Below, in pieces: positions 6,885 through 12,855 of a stretch of 12,855 nt of DNA. Position numbers and translations under genes: made by a program. Source of the stretch: Bacillota bacterium. Its GTDB lineage: Bacteria; Bacillota; Clostridia; Lachnospirales; Cellulosilyticaceae. Position 1 is the first letter of the stretch, and every line of letters begins with the position of its first letter. Location: NCBI GenBank assembly GCA_023412455.1, contig JAEYNQ010000150.1:1-12855 (forward strand), given 5' to 3'. The notes beneath the pieces were generated by a model. The model saw only the letters and a list, made by a program, of their open reading frames with translations, was not told the DNA's origin and made no database searches.

Positions 6885-7811
6885 TTATTCTGCTTTATCT
6901 GCAGTGTGTCCCATATCCACGCCTTCTACTTCAACTGTTACATTAGAGGCATTTTGCTTATAGTCCAGGAACTCTAAAGGATTCACAATATCTTCATTAC
7001 AAATAACTTGTAGATAAATATTGCTACCTTCCTGGATAAAGGCTCCACCTGGTTTACCAACTTTACCAATTATATCACCAGCTTTAACAACCTTACCTAA
7101 CAAATCTTTATTAGGTGTACCGCCTTGGAAGCCATAGATGGTCTTATAACCATTACCATTGTCTATAATCATGGTACGTCCAACATAAGGCATATCTCCC
7201 TTAAGTGTACTGGAATCATCTACAATATCAATAACCTTACCATCTGCTGCTGCCCTTACACCTTCCCCAGTTGGGGCTGCAATACAAATCCCAAAGGTTC
7301 TCATGGTTTGATTAAGCGACTGGCTATACCAATGTGATGTGGCTACATCTGTGTAAGGTACAACAACCTTACCAGCAACTGGCCATACAAAAGTATCTCC
7401 TGTTGCAAAAAATGGTTCACCTGCTACTGTAGCTGTAGTAGACTCAAAATTATCAGCCACAACTTTCTCATCCGTTGAAGCTCCTTCATTTTGACTACTC
7501 TCATCTTTAGCTACTATGCTTGCTTCCTCTTCTGGTACAGCTGTTTCATTGGCTGCAACACCTTGTGCCTCAGTTACATCAGTGCCATCTGGCTCCATCT
7601 CAACAATGAGGTCACTATCCTTCAAATCATCGTTTTCAACATCTTGTCCTGTTGCTGCTTGATTTGCTGCATAAGGATTGGCTTGCTCTTTTACATTGCC
7701 TTCTATATTTGGAAGTACGAATATAGCAGTAAGTGCTCCTACACATACAACTCCTATAGCAACATAAAAGCCATACTTTCTTAAAAACTTTCCAATTTTT
7801 GTGTTATTCAT
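6885..7811 (-). CDS. spoIIQ: SpoIIQ-like membrane protein with degenerate M23 (LytM) domain
   Basis: A forespore membrane protein of about 308 residues. In relatives, SpoIIQ binds SpoIIIAH across the septum to form the engulfment channel. The ATG at 7809-7811 is preceded by GGAGGTG at 6 bases; the GTG inside that site is not used. A short basic N-terminus and one membrane segment (about 14-34) lead to an acidic, low-complexity linker (about 55-130) and an M23-type domain (about 140-280; FVWPVAGKVV to NPLEFLDY). No zinc ligand is recognisable: the H-x-G-x-D motif reads TFGIC (Thr172, Cys176), the Tyr-Ala-His site reads YGF (Phe228), and H-x-H reads NIY (Asn264, Tyr266). It should therefore be inactive as a peptidase and serve structurally. 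It has its own sigma-F-like promoter and terminator. Naming rests on topology, context and promoter. Confidence 0.85.
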   Translation of the reverse strand: MNNTKIGKFLRKYGFYVAIGVVCVGALTAIFVLPNIEGNVKEQANPYAANQAATGQDVENDDLKDSDLIVEMEPDGTDVTEAQGVAANETAVPEEEASIVAKDESSQNEGASTDEKVVADNFESTTATVAGEPFFATGDTFVWPVAGKVVVPYTDVATSHWYSQSLNQTMRTFGICIAAPTGEGVRAAADGKVIDIVDDSSTLKGDMPYVGRTMIIDNGNGYKTIYGFQGGTPNKDLLGKVVKAGDIIGKVGKPGGAFIQEGSNIYLQVICNEDIVNPLEFLDYKQNASNVTVEVEGVDMGHTADKAE

Positions 7812-7832
7812 TATATACACCTCCGACGTCTA

Positions 7833-7862
7833 AATTATCGCCAGAGTTTTTTTGTTTTATTC
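7833..7862 (-). promoter_or_regulatory. Candidate sigma-F promoter of spoIIQ
   Basis: GAATA (7858-7862) and GGCGATAATT (7833-7842) are separated by exactly 15 bases. This compares with the sigma-F consensus GYATA, 15 bases, GGnnAnAHTR, with one mismatch in each box. The start would fall near 7827, only a few bases before the ribosome binding site. spoIIQ is a classic sigma-F gene in Bacillus, which supports the call. The -35 begins 9 bases after the spoIID stop. Confidence 0.55.
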
Positions 7863-7870
7863 AACCTATT

Positions 7871-8785
7871 TTATCTTTTATAATTATATTCTTCAATTTT
7901 TACATCTTTATAATAAGAGGCAATAAGCTCCTTATAGTCTTTTCCCTCCTTGGCCCATTCATTGGCGCCATTTTGGCTAAACCCTATGCCATGACCTTCC
8001 CCTCTTACATCAAACACTAGCCAATCTGGCTCACTAAAAATCTTAAAACAACTAGAGGGCAATCCTAATAAATTTTTCAGCTCTTCACCTTCTATAATTT
8101 GATTCCCTATCTGTAAACTCTTCACATATTCTGCTTGATCCTTCTCAATAACCTGAATTTGAGCTTCTAGTTTTTCTTCTTGTAGTAAAATAGTAGGGTA
8201 TTTCTCTTTTAAGCGTTTTACTATCTCTGATTTTTTTATAGGAATTTGCTTAGTAAGCACATCTTTTGGATTTTCTACACTCTGTAAGTAACTAATAACC
8301 ATACCATATACTTCCTCTGCATTCCTTGTATTCCCACTACTTGCACGATGATAAACAGCCTCAATAGGTTCATCATTATAAAGGATTACTTCATTCCCTG
8401 TAGCTTCCACTGCTTCTTTATAAATGGCATAGATCGAATCATAATCTTGTCCCCAAAGTTTTCTCATCTCTTCCTCTGTATAACCTACTAATTGGCCCTT
8501 GGTTTCTATCCTTAATAAGCGTCTAGCAAGGTATGTACGACAAATCACACCTTGTGCCTTAAGTGTTTCCATTTCATAATTAGAAGGAATTTCCTTGGCT
8601 AATATACCAATAAGGCGACTAACTTCTATAAGATTTGTTACTTGTTCCTCCTTGACATTTTGTTGCTCCTCTATTTGCTTATAGGCTAACTGGGCCTCCA
8701 AATTCCCAGTGGCATAAACAATAAAAAAGGGGAGCAAGAAAAGGGTGCTCCCTATAAGAATAAGTTGTATTAAATACTTTTTCAT
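7871..8785 (-). CDS. spoIID: Stage II sporulation protein SpoIID (peptidoglycan lytic transglycosylase)
   Basis: An engulfment protein of 304 residues, made in the mother cell, that cleaves glycan strands together with SpoIIM and SpoIIP. It begins with a signal anchor (about residues 4-25). The SpoIID domain follows: LAKEIPSNYEMETLKAQG (62-79) with the likely catalytic Glu65, ICRTYLARR, the middle motif AVYHRASSGNTRNAEEVYG (143-161) and the late signature GEGHGIGFSQNGA (262-274). These are the landmarks of the family, and the length is somewhat shorter than Bacillus SpoIID. AAGGGGGAAGATGAG upstream gives the ribosome binding site of the ATG at 8783-8785. It follows ywmB by 62 bases with no terminator. 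A sigma-E promoter is expected but only a CATATACT box (8819-8826) without a fitting -35 is seen. Confidence 0.95.
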   Translation of the reverse strand: MKKYLIQLILIGSTLFLLPFFIVYATGNLEAQLAYKQIEEQQNVKEEQVTNLIEVSRLIGILAKEIPSNYEMETLKAQGVICRTYLARRLLRIETKGQLVGYTEEEMRKLWGQDYDSIYAIYKEAVEATGNEVILYNDEPIEAVYHRASSGNTRNAEEVYGMVISYLQSVENPKDVLTKQIPIKKSEIVKRLKEKYPTILLQEEKLEAQIQVIEKDQAEYVKSLQIGNQIIEGEELKNLLGLPSSCFKIFSEPDWLVFDVRGEGHGIGFSQNGANEWAKEGKDYKELIASYYKDVKIEEYNYKR

Positions 8786-8847
8786 CTCATCTTCCCCCTT
8801 GTCCTTTTTGTTTATACAAGTATATGAGATAGTTGGGTATTTAAGAA

Positions 8848-9642
8848 TTAAAATGATTCGTTATAAAAAGGAAATGCTATTAGGTACCTGGTTTCATTCG
8901 TATCCTCTTTGTAAGTAAAACTAATCTGGACATTAGATTTTTTATTGAAGCTCTCTTGAATATAGCCTTTGTAAAGCTTCGTATAGCCATAGTAAGTCAT
9001 CATATCTGGTCTCTCTGTCGAGCTATAGGATGTACCGATCTCTCCCTTTAATTGTGTCATAATTTGTTGGGCTAGGATTTGCTCCTCTTCTTTTGTAAGC
9101 TGCTTCTTAAAGCTCCCCTGGAAACTGATGTGCTCCTTTGCCTTTATGCCCCATTTCTCATACAATTTATGACTAGCCTGCCACCATCCCTCTAATTGGT
9201 CTAAGCTCCCTTGACTTCTCAGTTCAAAGTAATAGTGACTGGTGGTAGGTGCTTTCTTACTGGTTTTAAACTTAAGCTTATAACTGGATTTTTGCTTTTC
9301 CTCTGTCACTCCTACCTCTATCTGCCCACTCTCTTCTGAAAAATAGGTCTGAGCCTCATTCTCATGAAGCTGGGTGCAAAACTTAGAGCAGTCCTCTTTG
9401 TGGGAGAAAGCTGTTATGGCTTCTGCTCCCTTTCCCACAAACTCAGCTAAAGTAGCTACCTTTCCCGTCTTTACTCCTGATAATGAGAGGCTAATGGTAT
9501 CATATGTAAAATCAGGTAAGCTAATGGCCTTATAGAGTTGACTTAATGTGGGGTCCTTCTTATCATAATAATCTATGCCTAAAATATATGTTGTGGATAA
9601 AATTAACGTAATAAGTAGGATTGTATAATGGTTCTTCTTCAT
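8848..9642 (-). CDS. YwmB-like exported protein of unknown function
   Basis: A 264-residue protein with a signal peptide or anchor (residues 5-22, hydrophobic after MKKNHY) and otherwise soluble sequence. The assignment to the YwmB (TATA-box-binding-like fold) family comes from three things: position directly before spoIID as in Bacillus, similar length, and the C-terminal region. There, two matching halves of beta strands and a helix (about 150-264) end in SFTYKEDTNETRYLIAFPFY, like the end of YwmB proteins. The function of the family is not known. The start ATG follows GGAGGA by 6 bases, but this ribosome binding site sits in the 3' arm of a strong hairpin. In Bacillus murA lies between this gene and spoIID; here it is missing. 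Confidence 0.6.
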   Translation of the reverse strand: MKKNHYTILLITLILSTTYILGIDYYDKKDPTLSQLYKAISLPDFTYDTISLSLSGVKTGKVATLAEFVGKGAEAITAFSHKEDCSKFCTQLHENEAQTYFSEESGQIEVGVTEEKQKSSYKLKFKTSKKAPTTSHYYFELRSQGSLDQLEGWWQASHKLYEKWGIKAKEHISFQGSFKKQLTKEEEQILAQQIMTQLKGEIGTSYSSTERPDMMTYYGYTKLYKGYIQESFNKKSNVQISFTYKEDTNETRYLIAFPFYNESF

Positions 9643-9643
9643 A

Positions 9644-9688
9644 AAAAATCCTCCATCTCTTCTAATAAATAAAGTATGGAGGATTTTT
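9644..9688 (-). terminator. Terminator-like hairpin that contains the ywmB ribosome binding site
   Basis: AAAAATCCTCCAT (9644-9656) and ATGGAGGATTTTT (9676-9688) pair perfectly over 13 bp with a 19-base loop. On the minus strand it follows the stop of the surface-protein gene by 28 bases and ends in TTTTTT (9643-9648), the form of an intrinsic terminator. The 3' arm holds GGAGGA (9649-9654), and the T run is followed at once by the ATG of ywmB (9640-9642). Transcripts entering from upstream would thus either stop here or carry a masked ribosome binding site. Confidence 0.8.
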
Positions 9689-9699
9689 CCTATTCTTAT
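9671..9699 (-). promoter_or_regulatory. Weak candidate sigma-E promoter inside the hairpin region
   Basis: ATA (9697-9699), 18 bases, then CATACTTT (9671-9678) is a partial match to the sigma-E pattern. The start would be near 9664, after the 5' arm of the hairpin. A transcript from it would lack that arm and leave the ywmB ribosome binding site free. The match is weak and the idea is inference. Confidence 0.25.
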
Positions 9700-9716
9700 T
9701 CAATTCTTACTGCTAT

Positions 9717-12700
9717 TTATTCTGTAACTTGCCATATCCAAGCGCAAAGCTCTTCAAAAGTAATTTTATTTTTGGCTGTAATGCCATCAATAAGGCCTAT
9801 AGCATAAGCCTTAGAAACAGCTTCACTATAAGCTGGGCTTACATTTACAAAAGTCATCTTGGATGGTTTAATCTTATAGCCTTGTTTTAATTCATAGAGC
9901 TTGACGATACCTGCAAGGGCTTCTTCTTGTGTAAGGGTTCCTGGATTTTGGCCCATATAAAAGCCTGCTCTTTGAGCCTTTTGCAAACTATTTGTAGAAG
10001 CAGCTTCTGTCAAATCTATACTTGAGCTATTTTGAGCTATGCCTAATAACAGATTAATGTATTGATCCCTATAAACGTAGTCTGTTTTATAATAGATACT
10101 ACCTAGTCCTGAGATATTATACCTGGCTGCTAGCTTACCCATAATATAACTTGAATTGCTGTCTGGCTGCTGGATTTGTGTTTCATAAAGAGCAAATAGA
10201 CCCGTAAAGGCTGTCTTAAAGCTCACGTAGGTAAGACCTGCATCTTCTTCAATGGTAAAGGTCTCTTTTACCCAGTTGCCTGTATCATAATTATAGGTAT
10301 TGGCTGAAAGAGTCTTGTAGGTATAATCTCTTATCCCATCTAGCTTAAGCTTTACCTTCATAGGATTTGCCAAACTCTTTGCCACAGTCTGCCTTGTTTT
10401 AGATTTGATAAAAATCTCTAACTGCTCACCCTTAATGAACTTCTCTGGGTAAGGCTTTAATAAATAGGTTAATTTGTAGTCTATTCCTTTCGTAAACTCA
10501 AATTGGACAGTATCTGTAGAACTGTAGTTTGCTAAGGCATAGCTTATGTTCCTTATAGGTATTTCATAGGTTGCTGTACTGGTAATAACCTTCAGCTCCA
10601 TATTACGATTGGCTAATGTTTCTGCCAATGCTTTGGACATTTTTAGCCTTCTTACATCTGCATCATAACGATTATTATATTTTTCTAGGCGAATAGTATA
10701 ATAGTAAACCTTCTTATTAATAAGATCTGAAATAATTTTATTGGTATTGACAATCTCATAGGTCCAAACACCTGAGCTATAGGATTCTTCAACATCATTA
10801 GGGAAGGTCACCACATATTCGTTATCCCCTCCATCGTACTCATCACTGGATGTCTTGGTCATAATCTTAACTCGGTCAGTATATAAAGACTCTGTCTCTA
10901 TCACTCTACCTGTCTCTTCATCTTTAAAGGTAAGCACTGTTTTTACACGCACATAATACGGTCTATTAGATACTAACCCATTAAACCACACCATGTTTTT
11001 GGCCAGTATTTCATAGCTATTATTCTCACCAACTCCTGCTTGTCCACCAGTAGTTACCACTGTTGCATCCATAAACTCAGGGTTATCTGCGAATTCTACC
11101 ACATAAGAGTAAGTTTTATTAACAGGATTTCTATCATTTTCTATATCTGCAACTGTACGCATCCATTCTACTGTGATGTAATCCTTACCTACTGCTTTAA
11201 AATCCTTACCTATTTCAAGGATACTTTCATAGGCTGCTGGCCCTAAGCCCCGTGGTGCTTCAGGTACTCCTATAGTACTGGTTGTCTGGGTAACTGGATT
11301 ACTCCATTTAGAAACCTTATCACCTATCTTCTGCTTAGCACGTATCCATACATTATAGGTTGTATCTGGCATGAGCCCTGTAATTTTCACGCTAGCCTTA
11401 GCCCCATTTGCAACATAATTGGCATCACCTACGGTATCAGATAAAGTAAATTCCCATGCTGTAGCCTTATCCGGATTACCTGTGCGACTATAAACAATTT
11501 CATACTTAAAATCGCTATTATAGGTCCACCAGACAGACAGAGAACTATCTGTTACACCATCTGGATTAAGTACTGGAACTGTAGGTGTAGCTTCTGGATT
11601 CTCAAAATCTGTCCCTGTTGTCCCAATAACAAAGCTTGGGAAGGTTTGGGTAAGCTTTTCTCCTGTTTCTAACTCCCGATATACTCGAACCAAAACAATA
11701 TATCTTGTATTAGGCCGCAAGCCGCCTACCGTATAATCCTTCCAGCCCAATCCATCCCCATGATCTGCTGTGCCTGGTGTAATATCTGTCCATCCTTCTG
11801 TAGTATCCTTTTCATGGTCATAAATCCACTTTTCTATTTGAATACCACTACTTGTTGTTATATCTTCTTTAATATTTCTAATGACATCATCATAAAGCAA
11901 GGTTTTTATCTCATATTTTACATCACTTCCTAAGATAACCTCTCTGTCTCTATAGTTGCTGGCATAAGTAGAGGCTCCTACCTTTTGTCTGACTAATTCT
12001 AGCTCATTTTGGGTAAGTAATAGATGTTCTGTAAGCCCCTCGCTGGCTGCAAAGCGAATAGGTGGTAAGCTGGCATCTCCTCCTGTATATACCTTACTAT
12101 TCCAAAGCTTAGCAAAGAAGTTCTCATTAGCATCTGGATAACTCCCTGGATTAACAGAAGTAATTTCATACCATTTTTCAAGCCATTCAAGGGTTATACT
12201 TTCTTTATCTATCCCACCTGCTTGTATACGAAGGGGTGGTTTAGCTAATACAGGAGGCTTAAAAATATCTCCATTTCTATCTACTGTAATAGCAACAATA
12301 GTGGGTTGGGAAGTTTCATAAATACCACTATAGTTTCGTTTTGCGACGATTTTTATGTAATACGTATTATTGGAAATAAGATTCTTCTTTTCCCCATAAC
12401 TATTAATGTACTCATTAAGTACTGTTTTAAAACCTACAACTGTGGTATTGTCTTGTTTGAGAATTAACTGATTTGTCTCTCCCTCATTTACACTAAAGTC
12501 CTTTATAAGAGGTTCTACATTTTCATCTTGCAAGGTTGTCTCTTTATCCACTACCCAAAGATCATACTTCATCTCATATTCGACACGTTCTACGTTGTTA
12601 TCAATAATCTTAGGCGCATCCCATACCAATTGAAGCTGTAATGGACTTTTACTTTTTGCATAGAAGGTATGGGTTTTCATATTTTCTTGAGAGACATCAT

Positions 12701-12855
12701 CATCTTTCACCAGATAATCTCTTTTATTAAAATCTTCCTGTGTTTGGACACTGTCTGAATAAGCTTCTGGCACTTGTGGCTTAAGAGGTTGCTCTCTTAG
12801 CTCATAAGGCACATAAGGCACCTCTTTTGTCTTAAGTACATCTCCTCCTACAAAG
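9717..12855 (-). CDS. Large surface protein with fibronectin III-like modules and C-terminal SLH-like region (5' partial)
   Basis: The frame is open to the window edge, so the true start and any signal peptide are outside; 1045 complete codons are visible. A GTG at 12819-12821 has no convincing ribosome binding site and is not taken as start. Counting from the edge, I see fibronectin III-like modules at about 66-193, 200-413 (with a long insertion), 422-526 and 531-668. Each has the late 'NTxYxxxxR/K' strand, for example LRPNTRYIVLVRVYRE and LMPDTTYNVWIRAKQK. A beta-rich part of unknown type follows (about 675-900). Then come SLH-like repeats (about 905-1045), the last reading TFVNVSPAYSEAVSKAYAIG and then LIDGITAKNKITFEEL, and the protein ends QVTE. 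It is probably exported and bound to the cell wall; the ligand is unknown. The link to the sporulation genes downstream may be positional only. Confidence 0.85.
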   Translation of the reverse strand, partial: FVGGDVLKTKEVPYVPYELREQPLKPQVPEAYSDSVQTQEDFNKRDYLVKDDDVSQENMKTHTFYAKSKSPLQLQLVWDAPKIIDNNVERVEYEMKYDLWVVDKETTLQDENVEPLIKDFSVNEGETNQLILKQDNTTVVGFKTVLNEYINSYGEKKNLISNNTYYIKIVAKRNYSGIYETSQPTIVAITVDRNGDIFKPPVLAKPPLRIQAGGIDKESITLEWLEKWYEITSVNPGSYPDANENFFAKLWNSKVYTGGDASLPPIRFAASEGLTEHLLLTQNELELVRQKVGASTYASNYRDREVILGSDVKYEIKTLLYDDVIRNIKEDITTSSGIQIEKWIYDHEKDTTEGWTDITPGTADHGDGLGWKDYTVGGLRPNTRYIVLVRVYRELETGEKLTQTFPSFVIGTTGTDFENPEATPTVPVLNPDGVTDSSLSVWWTYNSDFKYEIVYSRTGNPDKATAWEFTLSDTVGDANYVANGAKASVKITGLMPDTTYNVWIRAKQKIGDKVSKWSNPVTQTTSTIGVPEAPRGLGPAAYESILEIGKDFKAVGKDYITVEWMRTVADIENDRNPVNKTYSYVVEFADNPEFMDATVVTTGGQAGVGENNSYEILAKNMVWFNGLVSNRPYYVRVKTVLTFKDEETGRVIETESLYTDRVKIMTKTSSDEYDGGDNEYVVTFPNDVEESYSSGVWTYEIVNTNKIISDLINKKVYYYTIRLEKYNNRYDADVRRLKMSKALAETLANRNMELKVITSTATYEIPIRNISYALANYSSTDTVQFEFTKGIDYKLTYLLKPYPEKFIKGEQLEIFIKSKTRQTVAKSLANPMKVKLKLDGIRDYTYKTLSANTYNYDTGNWVKETFTIEEDAGLTYVSFKTAFTGLFALYETQIQQPDSNSSYIMGKLAARYNISGLGSIYYKTDYVYRDQYINLLLGIAQNSSSIDLTEAASTNSLQKAQRAGFYMGQNPGTLTQEEALAGIVKLYELKQGYKIKPSKMTFVNVSPAYSEAVSKAYAIGLIDGITAKNKITFEELCAWIWQVTE

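Noticed and set aside
7491..8020. Plus-strand open frames opposite spoIIQ and spoIID
   Set aside because: They are antisense shadows of strongly conserved genes, with Cys/Ile/Tyr-rich translations and no translation signals.
8819..8826. CATATACT as sigma-E -10 of spoIID
   Set aside because: The nearest ATA upstream is only 11 bases away and no acceptable -35 lies at 16-18 bases, so I do not list it as a promoter.
11040..11246. Plus-strand open frame inside the surface-protein gene
   Set aside because: It is antisense to fibronectin III-coding sequence and its translation shows no recognisable pattern.
12819..12821. GTG as start of the large surface protein
   Set aside because: The frame is open up to the window edge, the bases before it are not a good ribosome binding site, and there would be no signal peptide for an apparent surface protein.
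1..12855. CRISPR arrays, tRNA genes, insertion sequences, defence or toxin systems
   Set aside because: No regularly spaced repeats, cloverleaf sequences, transposase or defence-type motifs were seen on either strand.

Overview
The window looks like chromosome of a low-GC, endospore-forming, flagellated member of the Clostridia (Firmicutes). The evidence is the sporulation genes spoIID, spoIIQ and spoIIID, an MreB/Mbl-type actin, distal flagellar rod genes, a SAM-I riboswitch in front of metK, strong Shine-Dalgarno sequences and an S-layer-type surface protein. A Cellulosilyticum/Lachnospiraceae-like host would fit, but that is an impression, not a proven assignment. Every supported gene is on the minus strand, so the window reads right to left. 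I see no mobile element, CRISPR array, tRNA or rRNA.

Right part (12855-9717): the 3' 1045 codons of a large surface protein with fibronectin-III-like modules and a C-terminal SLH-like region; its start lies outside the window. A 13-bp hairpin follows whose 3' arm contains the ribosome binding site of the next gene. Middle part (9642-6351): a YwmB-like exported protein, SpoIID, a SpoIIQ-like M23 pseudoenzyme and SpoIIID. The order resembles the ywmB-murA-spoIID-spoIIQ/spoIIID-mbl-flhO-flhP neighbourhood of Bacillus, but without murA. A good sigma-F-like promoter precedes spoIIQ and a sigma-E-like promoter precedes spoIIID. SpoIIQ and SpoIID act at the septum during engulfment, and SpoIIID is the mother-cell regulator that follows.

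Left-middle part (6075-3036): mbl, flgF-like, flgG-like and a small rod-binding protein, closely spaced behind one housekeeping-type promoter. They join cell-shape control with assembly of the flagellar rod through the peptidoglycan. Then comes metK with its own promoter, SAM-I riboswitch and terminators (3019-1491).

Left part (1346-173): a lipoprotein gene of unknown function. Its frame is broken by a single TAA (387-389) and then continues for 46 well-formed codons resembling a copper-amine-oxidase-N / stalk-type segment, ending 31 bases before a terminator. This is the most surprising feature of the window. The other notable items are the hairpin that buries the ywmB ribosome binding site and the loss of all recognisable zinc ligands in the SpoIIQ-like protein. 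I did not find a clearly new multi-gene system.
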